Source: Pseudomonas mohnii
Lineage (GTDB): Bacteria > Pseudomonadota > Gammaproteobacteria > Pseudomonadales > Pseudomonadaceae
NCBI RefSeq assembly: GCF_900105115.1
Contig: NZ_FNRV01000001.1
Coordinates: 4,758,501-4,822,500, forward strand
Length of the DNA: 64,000 nucleotides
Direction of reading: 5' to 3'
Notes under the pieces: model-generated
The model's database searches: none
What the model saw: only the letters and a program-made list of their open reading frames with translations
Told to the model about the DNA's origin: nothing
Translations under genes and position numbers: made by a program
In this document: piece by piece, positions 28,798 through 38,579 of the stretch
How positions within the stretch are numbered: the stretch's first letter is position 1
Layout: each line of letters begins with the position of its first letter

Positions 28798-31377
28798 TTA
28801 GATCCGTGTCTTCAGTGTATAGAGCATTTCGAGTGCACGACGTGGTGTCATGTCGTCCAGGTCGAGTTTGGCCAGTTCATCCAGCACGGGATGTGGCAGG
28901 CTGGCGAACATATCGCTTTGCTGTGGCGCGGCCGGTTTGCCTTTGACTGGCTTGGGCGCCTCGTGAGGCAGGGCGGTATCTTCCAGTCGGCTTAAATGCT
29001 CGCGGGCACGCACAATCACTTCGCTTGGGACGCCGGCCAGCTGCGCAACAGCCAGGCCGTAGCTTTGGCTGGCAGGCCCTGGCAGAACGTGGTGCAGGAA
29101 CACGATGCGCTCGTTGTGCTCGGTGGCATTGAGGTGCACGTTGGCCACCAGCGGTTGGGCTTCCGGCAGGACCGTCAACTCAAAGTAGTGAGTGGCGAAC
29201 AGCGTGTAAGCCCGCAAATGCGCCAGGCGCTCCGCTGCCGCCCACGCCAGGGACAGACCGTCGAATGTACTGGTGCCGCGTCCGACTTCGTCCATCAGCA
29301 CCAGGCTGCGCTCGGTGGCGTTGTGCAGGATGTTGGCGGTTTCGCTCATTTCGACCATGAAGGTCGAGCGCCCGCCGGCCAGGTCATCACTGGAACCGAT
29401 CCGGGTGAAGATCCGGTCGACCAGGGACAGCTCGCAACTGGCCGCCGGTACGAAGCTGCCGATGTGTGCCAACAGCACGATCAGCGCGGTTTGCCGCATG
29501 TAGGTGGATTTACCGCCCATGTTCGGACCGGTAATCACCAGCATCCGCGTGCTGTCGTCCAGGTTCAGGTCGTTGGCGACGAACGGGGTGGTCAGGACTT
29601 GTTCGACTACCGGGTGACGGCCCTGCGTGATGCGCATGCACGGCTCGCTGACGAAGCGTGGGCAGTTCAGGTCGAGGTTCAGCGCGCGCTCGGCCAGGTT
29701 GCTCAGAACGTCTAGCTCGGCTAGCGCCGCAGCGGTGTCCTGCAGCGGTGGCAACTGTGCGATCAAATCTTCCAGTAGCGCTTCGTAGAGCATTTTTTCC
29801 CGGGCAAGGGCACGGCTCTTGGCCGACAGCGCCTTGTCTTCGAAGGCCTTCAGTTCTGGTGTGATGAAGCGTTCGGCGCCTTTGAGTGTCTGGCGGCGGA
29901 TGTAGTCAGCCGGTGCTGATTCGGCCTGCTTGCTTGGCAGTTCGATGAAGTAACCGTGAATGCGGTTGTAGCCAACCTTCAGGTGCGAGAGGCCGGTGCG
30001 GGCTTTTTCTCGGGCTTCGAGGTCAATCAGGAACTGCCCGGCGTTTTCGCTGAGCGATTGCAGTTCGTCGAGTTCACTGTCGTAACCGGTCTTCAACACG
30101 CCGCCGTCACGGATCACCGCGGGTGGATTGTCGATGATGGCTTTATCCAGCAGCGCCGCCAGTTCGGGGTAGGTGCTGGTGGTCCTGGCCAGTTGAATAA
30201 TGTGCGGGGCTTCGAGCTCAGTCATCGCCACTTGCAGTGCCGGCAGTGCACCGAGGGCGTCACGCAGGCGTGCGAGATCGCGGGGGCGAGCATTGCGCAG
30301 GCCGATTCGCGCGAGAATTCGTTCGATGTCACCGATTTCCTTGAGCTGCGGTTGCAGTTTCTCGAATCGGTAGCCATCGAGCAGGCAGGTGATCGATGTC
30401 TGGCGAGCCAGCAATACGGTCAGATCGCGCAGAGGACGGTTCAGCCAGCGGGTCAGCAGGCGGCTGCCCATGGCCGTCTGGCAACGGTCGACCACCGACT
30501 GCAGGGTGTTGTCACGGCCGCCGGCCAGGTTGGTATCCAACTCCAGGTTGCGGCGGCTCGCGCCGTCGAGTACGACAGTGTCGTCCAGGCGTTCATGACG
30601 CAAGCTGCGCAAGTGAGGCAATGCGGTGCGTTGGGTTTCTTTCGCGTAAGCCAGCAGGCAACCGGCGGCGCCGATGGCCAGGGTCAGGTTTTCACAACCG
30701 AAACCTTTCAGGTCTTGGGTAGCGAATTGCTGGCAAAGACTTTTCAGTGCCGAATCGCGCTCGAAATCCCACGGCGCACGGCGACGCACCCCACGGCGTT
30801 TTTCCGCCGGCAGGTCTTTCGGCCAGTCATCCGGGATCAAAAGCTCCACCGGATTGACCCGCTCGAGTTCCGCCAACAGGTTTTCCCAACCCTTGATTTC
30901 CAGCACGCTGAAGTTGCCGCTGGTGATGTCCAGCACCGCCAAGCCGAACAGACGCTCGTCACCCAATACCGCGGCGATCAGGTTATCCCGACGCTCGTCC
31001 AGCAACGCCTCATCGCTCACTGTCCCCGGCGTGATGATCCGCACCACTTGGCGATCCACCGGCCCTTTGCTGGTCGCCGGGTCGCCAACCTGTTCACAGA
31101 TCACCACCGACTCGCCAAGCTTCACCAGTTTCGCCAAATAGCCTTCGGCCGCGTGGTAAGGGATACCGCACATCGGAATCGCTTGGCCGGCCGACTGCCC
31201 ACGGGCAGTGAGTGTGATGTCCAGCAACTTGGCGGCCTTCTTCGCGTCTTCGTAGAAGATCTCGTAGAAGTCGCCCATGCGGTAGAACATCAACTGATCA
31301 GGGTGCTGGTTCTTCAGGCGCCAGTACTGCTGCATCATCGGCGTGTGGGAGGACAGGTCGGACAGGGCTTTATTCAT
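28798..31377 (-). CDS. mutS: DNA mismatch repair protein MutS
   Basis: Recognises mismatches and starts repair. 859 residues: mismatch-binding N-domain with [12 protein letters not shown] (Phe-x-Glu), connector, lever/clamp, and the ABC-type ATPase at the C-end with Walker [14 protein letters not shown] and [15 protein letters not shown] at 31377. It marks the left border of the mutS/cinA interval. Confidence 0.98.
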   Translation of the reverse strand: MNKALSDLSSHTPMMQQYWRLKNQHPDQLMFYRMGDFYEIFYEDAKKAAKLLDITLTARGQSAGQAIPMCGIPYHAAEGYLAKLVKLGESVVICEQVGDPATSKGPVDRQVVRIITPGTVSDEALLDERRDNLIAAVLGDERLFGLAVLDITSGNFSVLEIKGWENLLAELERVNPVELLIPDDWPKDLPAEKRRGVRRRAPWDFERDSALKSLCQQFATQDLKGFGCENLTLAIGAAGCLLAYAKETQRTALPHLRSLRHERLDDTVVLDGASRRNLELDTNLAGGRDNTLQSVVDRCQTAMGSRLLTRWLNRPLRDLTVLLARQTSITCLLDGYRFEKLQPQLKEIGDIERILARIGLRNARPRDLARLRDALGALPALQVAMTELEAPHIIQLARTTSTYPELAALLDKAIIDNPPAVIRDGGVLKTGYDSELDELQSLSENAGQFLIDLEAREKARTGLSHLKVGYNRIHGYFIELPSKQAESAPADYIRRQTLKGAERFITPELKAFEDKALSAKSRALAREKMLYEALLEDLIAQLPPLQDTAAALAELDVLSNLAERALNLDLNCPRFVSEPCMRITQGRHPVVEQVLTTPFVANDLNLDDSTRMLVITGPNMGGKSTYMRQTALIVLLAHIGSFVPAASCELSLVDRIFTRIGSSDDLAGGRSTFMVEMSETANILHNATERSLVLMDEVGRGTSTFDGLSLAWAAAERLAHLRAYTLFATHYFELTVLPEAQPLVANVHLNATEHNERIVFLHHVLPGPASQSYGLAVAQLAGVPSEVIVRAREHLSRLEDTALPHEAPKPVKGKPAAPQQSDMFASLPHPVLDELAKLDLDDMTPRRALEMLYTLKTRI

Positions 31378-31510
31378 CGGGAATCGGAAAACTCATTGAA
31401 AGGTGTGGGGCAAAGGTGGGCATCGGCCCGGCTTTTCCGCAATGGGCGCAAGATTAACATGGGCGGTCCGCCGGACGCAGGCACGAACGCCACACGGCTT
31501 GCTTCTGCTG

Positions 31511-31585
31511 ATCTATGCATGAGGCATGCAAATCAGCATTTGTTTTCCATGCAAAGAACAAGCACTATGCACAGTATGCAAAAAC
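31511..31585. promoter_or_regulatory. Candidate repressor operator and promoter region
   Basis: Repeated TATGCA/TGCATG words at 31514-31530, 31549-31554, 31566-31571 and 31575-31580, plus an inverted repeat CAAAT-N4-ATTTG (31529-31542). The same words recur before the holin gene (32454-32468), suggesting autoregulation by the repressor encoded here. No firm -35/-10 pair could be assigned. Confidence 0.5.
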
Positions 31586-32310
31586 GCAACGTTTCTACCG
31601 TCTTAAGAGCACTGCTCGACCAGCACGGAATCTCCCCCACGGAGCTTCACCGTCGCACTGGCGTGCCCCAATCCACGCTCTCGCGGATTCTCAGCGGGAA
31701 GATCGTCGACCCATCGGATAAACACATCTCGAAGATCGCCGAGTACTTCGCCGTGAGCACCGATCAGTTGCGTGGTCGCGTGGACATCACGCCGACAGCC
31801 AATGCCGGGCGCGGTCGATCGCATGCTGAACTCAAGGATATAAGTCTGTGGGACGACGATACCCCTGTCGATGACGACGAGGTGTCGGTCCCCTTTCTTC
31901 GCGAGGTTGAATTGGCGGCGGGATCGGGAAGATTCGTCATCGAAGAGAGCGAACGCGCCAGCCTGCGCTTTGGCAAGCGCAGCTTGCGCCATAACGGTGT
32001 GCAGTTCGACCAGGCCAAATGCGTAACCGTGCGTGGTAACAGCATGCTGCCGGTACTGCGCGACGGTGCCACGGTTGGGGTTAACGCCGGCAAATGCGGG
32101 ATTGGCGACATCGTTGATGGCGACCTCTACGCCATCAACCACAACGGTCAACTGCGGGTGAAACAGCTTTATCGCCTGCCTACCGGAATTCGCCTGCGCA
32201 GTTTCAATCGCGATGAACACCCGGACGAGGACTACAGCTTCCAGGAAATGCAGGAAGAGCAAATCGTCATCCTCGGTCACGTCTTCTGGTGGGGCATGTA
32301 CGCCCGATAA
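31576..32310 (+). CDS. Phage-type repressor, helix-turn-helix plus LexA-like S24 peptidase
   Basis: 244 residues from ATG 31576; ATGs at 31567 and 31549 are also in frame, and none has a good ribosome site. N-terminal Cro/CI helix-turn-helix (about 6-60, SPTELHRRTGVPQSTLSRIL). C-terminal S24 domain: candidate Ala-Gly cleavage bond in LAAGSG (about 115-116), catalytic Ser156 in RGNSMLPVL and Lys196 in LRVKQLYR. These residues predict RecA-stimulated self-cleavage in the SOS response. The frame stays open far upstream inside mutS antisense, which is not coding. It stands in the mutS/cinA tailocin site before a holin gene. Confidence 0.9.
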   Translation: MQKRNVSTVLRALLDQHGISPTELHRRTGVPQSTLSRILSGKIVDPSDKHISKIAEYFAVSTDQLRGRVDITPTANAGRGRSHAELKDISLWDDDTPVDDDEVSVPFLREVELAAGSGRFVIEESERASLRFGKRSLRHNGVQFDQAKCVTVRGNSMLPVLRDGATVGVNAGKCGIGDIVDGDLYAINHNGQLRVKQLYRLPTGIRLRSFNRDEHPDEDYSFQEMQEEQIVILGHVFWWGMYAR

Positions 32311-32331
32311 CCTCCCGTCACTGTCAGATAA

Positions 32332-32357
32332 AACCCGCCATCAGGCGGGTTTTTTTC
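32332..32357 (+). terminator. Terminator of the repressor gene
   Basis: acccgcc / ggcgggt stem with a 4-base loop followed by a run of T, 21 bp after the repressor stop. Confidence 0.9.
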
Positions 32358-32443
32358 ACCTGCGCCAAAAGCGCGAACGCCCTTGTTTGCATGAGTGAGA
32401 ATGCGTTTGTGCATTTTGTGTGCGGTTGGAATGCACTTTAACA

Positions 32444-32472
32444 TTGACAAAATATGCACCTATGCATAAATT
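32444..32472 (+). promoter_or_regulatory. Holin promoter with overlapping TATGCA operator
   Basis: TTGACA (32444-32449), 17-bp spacer, TAAATT (32467-32472). The spacer holds TATGCA-cc-TATGCATA (32453-32468), matching the words upstream of the repressor gene. Binding there would block polymerase, so the promoter is expected to open when the repressor is cleaved. Confidence 0.55.
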
Positions 32473-32592
32473 CGATCTCAACCCGGTCTGTTAATCGGTT
32501 CCAACGAAGGTTTCTGCCTGCGTGATGTAAGACTCAGCAACGGACATGGTTAAGCGCACTTACACCCCATCGATTACTCCAGGAGGCATGAC

Positions 32593-32940
32593 ATGACCAT
32601 TGAGCCGCCAGCGTTGCTGGACATTCCGATCTGGCTGGTCGTCGTCCTTGCGTTGGTGGGTGGGCTGTCCGGTGAGATGTGGCGCGCCGACAAGGATGGC
32701 GCCCGTGGTTGGGCGTTGCTTCGGCGGCTGGCCCTGCGCTCCGGGGCCTGCATGGTCGGCGGGGTATCGGCAATCATGCTGTTGTATGCCGCCGGCCTGT
32801 CGATCTGGGTCGCCGGCGCCTTCGGTGGCCTCACTGCGATGGCCGGGGCGGACGTGGCGATCGGTCTTTATGAACGGTGGGCGGCCAAGCGGATCGGCGT
32901 TTGTAAAATGCCACCCCGAGACTCTCGGCCCGACCAATAA
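32593..32940 (+). CDS. Phage holin-like membrane protein
   Basis: 115 residues with a strong aggagg site (32581-32586). Three hydrophobic stretches (about 8-22, 50-67, 68-85) and a basic tail fit the small holins that head tailocin clusters in fluorescent pseudomonads. Holins make the pore that releases the lysin. No endolysin, baseplate, tail or fibre gene follows before cinA, so the gene is isolated. Family assignment is from size, topology and position. Confidence 0.75.
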   Translation: MTIEPPALLDIPIWLVVVLALVGGLSGEMWRADKDGARGWALLRRLALRSGACMVGGVSAIMLLYAAGLSIWVAGAFGGLTAMAGADVAIGLYERWAAKRIGVCKMPPRDSRPDQ

Positions 32941-33150
32941 TGAATCCCGTCGATAAATAAACAGGAAGTGCTTTGTCAGTCGCCGATGTGATCGTGACGT
33001 CCATGCCAGCGACCGCGGACGGATTGCCTTGCAGACGTGTCAGGCTTATATCAGAGCGCCCGCGCGCTAACATTTTGATCGATCCTGTAACTTGCAAGCG
33101 TGATCCGCTCGTGTACGGTAGGCCTCATTCCGCCTGATCAGGAGATGACT
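32941..33150 (+). other. Holin-cinA gap
   Basis: 210 bp with no clear gene. A 54-codon frame from a TTG at 32973, with aggaag at 32963-32968, runs to a stop at 33135-33137. It may be the decayed start of the next phage gene or chance. No terminator is visible. Confidence 0.35.
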
Positions 33151-33651
33151 GTGAAAGAAATCACACAGCTGGCCGCCGAGCTCGGTAGACGCTTGCAGGT
33201 TCTCAACGCCCATGTCACCGCAGCAGAGTCCTGTACGGGCGGCGGAATTTCCGAGGCGATAACCCGGATTCCGGGCAGTTCGGCATGGTTCGAGGCGGGT
33301 TACGTCACTTACTCCAACCGTCAGAAGACCCAGCAGTTGAATGTCCCTGCCGAGTTGTTTTCAACGGTGGGGGCGGTCAGTCGAGAGGTCGTCGAAGCCA
33401 TGGTCCGCGGCGCGCAGGAAAGAAGCCATGCGCGTTTTGCCGTAGCAGTCAGCGGCGTCGCCGGCCCGGACGGCGGTTCGCCAAGTAAGCCGGTCGGCAC
33501 CGTATGGCTGGCCTGGGGCGTCGGCGAGCAGGTGTTCAGTGAGTTACAGCACTTCCCGGGTAATCGCGACGAAGTTCGCCGACAAACGGTGAAGGCCGCG
33601 CTAGAGGGGCTGCTGCGACATGCCGCCGGAGAAATCTCAAATCAGGGGTAG
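33151..33651 (+). CDS. CinA-family nicotinamide-nucleotide amidohydrolase (PncC domain)
   Basis: Deamidates NMN in pyridine-nucleotide recycling. 166 residues, only the C-terminal CinA domain (no MoaB-like N-domain). Conserved [21 protein letters not shown] and [19 protein letters not shown]. The start GTG 33151 is preferred: ggag at 33141-33144 is 6 bases upstream, whereas the in-frame ATG at 33145 abuts it. It lies just before recA, as usual. Confidence 0.93.
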   Translation: MKEITQLAAELGRRLQVLNAHVTAAESCTGGGISEAITRIPGSSAWFEAGYVTYSNRQKTQQLNVPAELFSTVGAVSREVVEAMVRGAQERSHARFAVAVSGVAGPDGGSPSKPVGTVWLAWGVGEQVFSELQHFPGNRDEVRRQTVKAALEGLLRHAAGEISNQG

Positions 33652-33678
33652 GCGATCCTCGAACGCTGTGGAATAATA

Positions 33679-33694
33679 CTGTCTACTTATACAG
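33679..33694 (+). promoter_or_regulatory. LexA box of recA
   Basis: CTGT-N8-ACAG, an exact match to the gamma-proteobacterial SOS box, 41 bp before the recA ATG. Confidence 0.92.
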
Positions 33695-33734
33695 GTGTTG
33701 GCCGTCAGGCCTTATTGATTACGTGAGGACTTTA

Positions 33735-34787
33735 ATGGACGACAACAAGAAGAAAGCCTTGGCTGCGGCCCTGGGTCAGATCGAACGTCAATTCGGCAAG
33801 GGTGCCGTAATGCGTATGGGCGATCAGGACCGTCAGGCGATCCCATCCATTTCCACTGGCTCTCTGGGTCTGGACATCGCACTGGGCATTGGCGGTCTGC
33901 CAAAAGGCCGTATTGTTGAAATCTACGGTCCTGAATCTTCCGGTAAAACCACTCTGACCTTGTCCGTCATCGCCCAGGCTCAAAAAGCCGGCGCGACTTG
34001 TGCATTCGTCGATGCTGAACACGCTCTCGATCCTGAATACGCCGGCAAGCTGGGTGTCAACGTTGACGACCTGCTGGTTTCCCAGCCGGACACCGGCGAG
34101 CAAGCCCTGGAAATCACCGACATGCTGGTGCGTTCCAACGCGGTTGACGTAATCATCGTCGACTCCGTGGCGGCGCTGGTGCCAAAGGCTGAAATCGAAG
34201 GCGAAATGGGCGACATGCACGTTGGCCTGCAAGCCCGTCTGATGTCCCAGGCGCTGCGTAAGATCACCGGTAACATCAAGAACGCCAACTGCCTGGTGAT
34301 CTTCATTAACCAGATCCGTATGAAAATCGGCGTGATGTTCGGCAGCCCGGAAACCACCACCGGTGGTAACGCGCTGAAGTTCTACGCTTCGGTTCGTCTG
34401 GATATCCGTCGTACTGGCGCGGTGAAAGAAGGTGATGAAGTCGTCGGTAGCGAGACCCGCGTCAAGGTTGTGAAGAACAAGGTGGCTTCGCCGTTCCGTC
34501 AGGCCGAGTTCCAGATTCTTTATGGCAAAGGTATCTACCTCAATGGCGAGATGATCGACTTGGGTGTTCTGCACGGTTTCGTTGAAAAATCCGGTGCCTG
34601 GTATGCCTACAACGGCACCAAGATCGGTCAGGGCAAAGCCAACTCGGCCAAGTTCCTGGCGGATAACCCGGAAATTGCAGCGACCCTTGAAAAACAACTG
34701 CGCGACAAACTGCTGACGCCAGCGCCGGACGTCAAAGCTTCGCCAGTCAAAGAGACTGAAGATGACCTGGCTGACGCTGACATCTGA
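33735..34787 (+). CDS. recA: Recombinase RecA
   Basis: Strand exchange and SOS co-protease. 350 residues; Walker [10 protein letters not shown] (about 67-75), MAW-like core, loop L2 region [17 protein letters not shown] and an acidic tail. ATG 33735 ([13 protein letters not shown]); a GTG at 33723 would add four residues. It is preceded by a LexA box and followed 9 bp later by recX. It would be the trigger for cleavage of the S24 repressor nearby. Confidence 0.99.
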   Translation: MDDNKKKALAAALGQIERQFGKGAVMRMGDQDRQAIPSISTGSLGLDIALGIGGLPKGRIVEIYGPESSGKTTLTLSVIAQAQKAGATCAFVDAEHALDPEYAGKLGVNVDDLLVSQPDTGEQALEITDMLVRSNAVDVIIVDSVAALVPKAEIEGEMGDMHVGLQARLMSQALRKITGNIKNANCLVIFINQIRMKIGVMFGSPETTTGGNALKFYASVRLDIRRTGAVKEGDEVVGSETRVKVVKNKVASPFRQAEFQILYGKGIYLNGEMIDLGVLHGFVEKSGAWYAYNGTKIGQGKANSAKFLADNPEIAATLEKQLRDKLLTPAPDVKASPVKETEDDLADADI

Positions 34788-34796
34788 TAAGAACCG

Positions 34797-35264
34797 ATGA
34801 CTGCCGTACTCGATACCCTCGTCGCGGTGCGGCGAACTGCCATGGACCTGCTCGCACGTCGTGAGCACGGTCGGGTCGAGCTGACGCGTAAGCTGCGTCA
34901 GCGCGGCGCTCTCCCCGAAATGATCGAGACAGCCCTCGACCGATTGACGGAAGAGGGTTTGTTGTCCGAATCCCGATACCTTGAAAGCTTCGTTGCCTAT
35001 CGTGCCCGTTCCGGTTATGGCCCTCTGCGTATTCGTGAAGAGTTAAACCAGCGGGGCCTGCAGCGCAGTGACATTGAACTCGCCTTGCGCGAAAGCGGGA
35101 TAGACTGGCAGGAGCGGTTGGCTGACACCTGGCAGCGCAAGTTCTCCGGGCATCTACCGATCGACAACCGGGAACGTGCCAAACAAGGCAGGTTCCTGGC
35201 GTATCGGGGCTTCTCCATGGAAATGATCGGCCGCTTGTTCAGTGGTCGAGGGATGGACGATTAA
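34797..35264 (+). CDS. recX: RecA regulator RecX
   Basis: Binds RecA filaments and limits their extension. 155 residues made of tandem three-helix repeats ([18 protein letters not shown], then [15 protein letters not shown]). Immediately after recA and probably made from read-through of its transcript. Confidence 0.96.
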   Translation: MTAVLDTLVAVRRTAMDLLARREHGRVELTRKLRQRGALPEMIETALDRLTEEGLLSESRYLESFVAYRARSGYGPLRIREELNQRGLQRSDIELALRESGIDWQERLADTWQRKFSGHLPIDNRERAKQGRFLAYRGFSMEMIGRLFSGRGMDD

Positions 35265-35267
35265 CTG

Positions 35268-35303
35268 AAACGGCTCGCTATTTCGATAGCGGGCCGTTTT
35301 TTA
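35268..35303 (+). terminator. recA-recX terminator
   Basis: aacggc-tcgctat pairs with atagcg-ggccgtt around tttcg and ends in six T. It lies between convergent recX and the LOG gene. Confidence 0.88.
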
Positions 35304-35307
35304 TGCC

Positions 35308-36426
35308 TCACGTAACCTTTGATGGCTCACGAGTGTGCTGTTGCGCCTGAGGTTGGGGCTGCGCCCAGTTTTCCGGCAGATTGATGTAGTCCACCAGTTC
35401 TCGCAGCCGGCCATGATCACGGGCGTTGAAATTGAAGGCCAATCGCGCCAAGTGGCTGAACTGCGCTTCGTCGTGTTCTTCGCCGCCGTAGACATGTTGA
35501 TGGAAGTGGTCGCTGAGGCACAGGTCGGCAAATGCCACCTGCATGTGTTCGAGCGCCGGGTCACTGAGTGTGTGATTCATGCGAATCAGAAATTGACGCT
35601 TGAGCCAGCGGCTGGAGTGGAAGTTGCTGTAGAACTGGTTGATGTGCTCCACCGCTTCATCGACGCAGTAGACCAATTTCACCAGTTTCATGTCGGTGGG
35701 CAGGATGTAGCGGTTCTCCGCCAATTGCTGATGAATGAAGTCCAACGCGACCTGCCAGAATTTGCCGCCCGGGGCATCCAGCAACACGACCGGTACCAAT
35801 GGCGTTTTTCCGGTCTGGATCAGTGTCAGTACTTCCAGTGCTTCATCCAGCGTGCCGAAGCCACCGGGGCATAGCACCAGCGCATCGGCTTCCTTGACAA
35901 AGAACAGTTTGCGCGTGAAGAAAAAGTGGAAGGGCAGCAGATTGGTGGTGCCGCTGACTGTCGGGTTGGCGTGTTGTTCGAAGGGCAGGGTGATGTTGAA
36001 GCCCAGGCTGTGCGTGAGGCCGGCCCCTTCATGGGCCGCGGCCATGATACCGCCACCGGCGCCAGTGATAACCATCAGGTCTGAGCGGGCCAGAGCGGCG
36101 CCGAGTTCACGGGCCATTCCGTACAGCGGATGTTCAACGGGGGTGCGGGCCGAACCGAAAACCGTGACTTTACGCCGTCCCTTGAACTGCTCCAGTACGC
36201 GGAAGGCCTGCTCCAGTTCGCGCAAGGTTTGAAGGGTGATCTTGGCATTCCAGCGGTTGTGGTCTTCTTGGGCCATGCGCAGCACGGTCAGGATCATGTC
36301 ACGATAGATCGGGATGTTCGGGCTGTTGGGTGAAACCAGGTTGAGTTGTTCTTCGACCTTGCTGATGAGGTCGTGGCCGCTTTCTTCAAAATGACGGCTC
36401 AAGAGGTCATTCGGTTGGTAAGGCAT
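35308..36426 (-). CDS. LOG-family (TIGR00730) Rossmann-fold protein
   Basis: 372 residues. Core fold from about residue 85 with both LOG motifs, GAGGGIMAAAHEGAG and PGGFGTLDEALE. Family members release the base from nucleoside 5'-monophosphates (cytokinin-activating phosphoribohydrolases; PpnN in E. coli). The length, with N- and C-terminal extensions, fits the larger bacterial type, so the physiological role is more likely nucleotide turnover than hormone synthesis. aaggag lies before the ATG at 36426. Confidence 0.88.
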   Translation of the reverse strand: MPYQPNDLLSRHFEESGHDLISKVEEQLNLVSPNSPNIPIYRDMILTVLRMAQEDHNRWNAKITLQTLRELEQAFRVLEQFKGRRKVTVFGSARTPVEHPLYGMARELGAALARSDLMVITGAGGGIMAAAHEGAGLTHSLGFNITLPFEQHANPTVSGTTNLLPFHFFFTRKLFFVKEADALVLCPGGFGTLDEALEVLTLIQTGKTPLVPVVLLDAPGGKFWQVALDFIHQQLAENRYILPTDMKLVKLVYCVDEAVEHINQFYSNFHSSRWLKRQFLIRMNHTLSDPALEHMQVAFADLCLSDHFHQHVYGGEEHDEAQFSHLARLAFNFNARDHGRLRELVDYINLPENWAQPQPQAQQHTREPSKVT

Positions 36427-36909
36427 TCAACTTCTCCTTCTGCACAGAGCCCTCGACATCGACAACGCATTCGTCAATGCCACGACACCTCGTGTGTCGC
36501 CGTCTGCCCAGACCCATGCCTGGGCGACCCACTTGACCCGATGGTTGGCGGATCATCCATACAGGCTCTGTTTTTTCCTTGGGTGAAAGAAACATTCGCA
36601 AAGCTTGGTACGTAACGGACGGCCCCTTTCCAGCCCTGAAAAATTGAACGTGGCTAACCTGAAATCTAGACCCTCGCGATGATTTGCGCTGTCTTGATCA
36701 TTGCGCCGCAAAGTCTTTCCTGGCAACCGCTTATTGACGATTTACAAGGTGGTTTCACCACTCGTCTGAAGGCGCGCCCGGGGGGCTGCATTCTGATTAA
36801 CTGAATGACAGGTGTATCACAACAACTTGGCGTCAAGGGTAGGGCGCACGGTACGAGCGGTTTAAGGATTTGTCGCTCAACAAGAGCGAGGAGCAAGGAG
36901 GCGGGAGCC
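36427..36909. other. 483-bp gap between divergent genes
   Basis: No convincing gene. It contains the leader of the LOG gene (-) and a leader for the small gene at 36910 (+). Near the latter a small hairpin cgctc-aacaa-gagcg (36874-36888) precedes aaggagg (36895-36901), and several GGA motifs cluster there. Short frames across the gap lack ribosome sites or family resemblance. Confidence 0.6.
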
Positions 36910-37110
36910 ATGGCCAGAGTCATTCTGGAAATAGAGATCGATACGAGTTTGTATCGATTGCTGAAGTCGTCAGCCGAGACCCATCATTTGAGTCTCGAAG
37001 AGGAGTGCTGTCGACGGCTTGAGGGAGCAGAGCCGCACTCTCGTTACCTGCAGGCGTTACTGGCGGAGCTGCGCGCCGAAGATGAACAGCGGCGCGCCAA
37101 GTCCCACTGA
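36910..37110 (+). CDS. Small protein with ribbon-helix-helix-like pattern
   Basis: 66 residues from ATG 36910, chosen for the strong aaggagg site at 36895-36901; the longer frame to 36805 has none. The start (ARVILEIEIDTSLYRLLKSSAE) looks like one beta strand followed by helices, as in MetJ/Arc DNA-binding proteins and antitoxins, and the C-terminus is charged and helical. No toxin gene is next to it: the neighbour is the convergent PA3611-like gene. Function unknown. Confidence 0.7.
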   Translation: MARVILEIEIDTSLYRLLKSSAETHHLSLEEECCRRLEGAEPHSRYLQALLAELRAEDEQRRAKSH

Positions 37111-37533
37111 TTACTTTTTCTTCTGAGGTGCTTTCGGGCAATCCGATTCCCGGTAGCTGGCCGAGCCGACCGAACGGTTGGACTTCACTTCGGTGAAGTC
37201 GTAACGCATGGTTGCGCCTTTGGCCATCAGCTTGCGGAACGACGGGTTGTTGCATACCGAGGCACCGAGTTGGAAATACACGGCTTTTGGATCGGCGCGC
37301 ATCTTGGTGGCGTGGCTGCTTTGCACGCTCAGGTGGTTGATCAATGTCGTTCCTTCGACGGTATAGCCCTGATCAAGAATGTCTTCATTGATTGCTCGTG
37401 GAGTACCAACACTGCTTTGCGCGGCGACGTTTTGCAGCTCTTTGTTCAGATTCTGTTCACTCAAGGACGCAGCCTGGGCGCTGAATGACGACGCCAGCAG
37501 AATGGCAGCGGTGGGAACGATAAGGCGCAGCAT
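37111..37533 (-). CDS. PA3611-like secreted protein (putative quorum-sensing-regulated, DUF4146)
   Basis: 140 residues from the ATG at 37533 (MLRLIVPTAA), with ggagag upstream. Signal peptide with cleavage near SAQA-AS, then a small, mostly helical mature part with two Cys (ASVCNN, ESDCPK) that could pair. Resembles the Pseudomonas-specific PA3611 family; the link to quorum sensing comes from P. aeruginosa expression data, not from this sequence. Its stop abuts the stop of the convergent small gene. Confidence 0.7.
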   Translation of the reverse strand: MLRLIVPTAAILLASSFSAQAASLSEQNLNKELQNVAAQSSVGTPRAINEDILDQGYTVEGTTLINHLSVQSSHATKMRADPKAVYFQLGASVCNNPSFRKLMAKGATMRYDFTEVKSNRSVGSASYRESDCPKAPQKKK

Positions 37534-37723
37534 GAAACTCTCCTGATTCAGTGACTGAGTGCTTCGACCAGTCACATGACTGTGCGTTCAGTGGTGGCGA
37601 ATTATAGGGGAGGTGGTCGGGACGGTACAGGTTTGCGCTCAGCGCTCTGTTAAACTGTCGGCCTTTATTGCCCTGCCGAGAGTTGTTCGTGTCAATTTCC
37701 CCATTTTGTCGGCGTTGCCTTCG

Positions 37724-38467
37724 ATGAGCCATGCTCCCAACGCCGTAGCCCGGCTGCGCGATCAACGTGAAGAGGAAGGCATCAAGCCGATTCAGGCCCG
37801 TGGCTGGCGGGCAACCCGTTGCCGCGATTGTCGTGTGATCGAGAGCCATTGCCTGTGTGCCTGGCGCCCGCAGGTCGAAACCCGCTCCGGCGTGTGCTTG
37901 ATCATGACCAACAAGGAAGTGTTCAAGCCAAGTAATACCGGCTGGCTTATCGCCGATGTGGTGCGGGACAATCACGCGTTTATCTGGTCGCGCACCGAGG
38001 TCGACCCAAAGCTGCTGGCATTGCTATCCGACCCGCAATGGCAACCTTACCTGGTGTTCCCGGGCGAATACGTCGCGCCTGAGCGGGTGACCCATGGTGT
38101 GACGCCTGATAGCACCAAGCGGCCGCTGTTCATATTGCTCGACGCGACCTGGACCGAAGCCCGCAAGATTTTTCGTAAAAGCCCCTACTTCGACGCATTG
38201 CCGATCCTCAGCCTGCTGCCGGAAAAACTCTCCCGCTATCAGTTGCGTCGCTCTACACGCAGTGAGCATCTGTGCACTGCGGAAGTGGCGGCGTTGTGCC
38301 TCGATCTTGCCGGCGATGCGCAGGCGGCGTCGGCGCTGGACGCTTATTTCGACGTCTTTAGCCAGCATTACCTCGATGCCAAGCGGCAGCTTGAAATGAA
38401 CGTTGAAACAGCGGCGCACGCTGAGTTGATGCCATTCGTGCAGGGTAACGCCGCCTCAATGAGCTAA
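37724..38467 (+). CDS. tapT: tRNA-uridine aminocarboxypropyltransferase (DTW domain, TapT)
   Basis: Adds the 3-amino-3-carboxypropyl group of SAM to U47 of tRNA (acp3U). 247 residues from ATG 37724 (MSHAPNAVARL). Cys cluster RCRDCRVIESHCLCAW for zinc, then LLDATWTEARKI with the family DTW triplet (here DATW) and the SxxLCTAE-type segment near the C-terminus. The open frame upstream to 37613 is not supported. Confidence 0.87.
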   Translation: MSHAPNAVARLRDQREEEGIKPIQARGWRATRCRDCRVIESHCLCAWRPQVETRSGVCLIMTNKEVFKPSNTGWLIADVVRDNHAFIWSRTEVDPKLLALLSDPQWQPYLVFPGEYVAPERVTHGVTPDSTKRPLFILLDATWTEARKIFRKSPYFDALPILSLLPEKLSRYQLRRSTRSEHLCTAEVAALCLDLAGDAQAASALDAYFDVFSQHYLDAKRQLEMNVETAAHAELMPFVQGNAASMS

Positions 38468-38579
38468 TTGTCGCCCATACTGCAAAGAACTGTCCGGGCC
38501 ATGCACCTTGACCACCCCGGCTACGCTGGGCATGCTTGGCGCCGATTGGGGCGCGGCCAAGGTTTGATACGCCATTTTT

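Noticed and set aside
29956..31548. Upstream 530 codons of the frame that contains the S24 repressor
   Set aside because: Lies antisense to mutS. The repressor begins at 31576 (or 31549/31567); the rest is not coding.
36805..36909. Longer N-terminus for the small gene at 36910
   Set aside because: Upstream ATG lacks a ribosome site; the aaggagg serves 36910.
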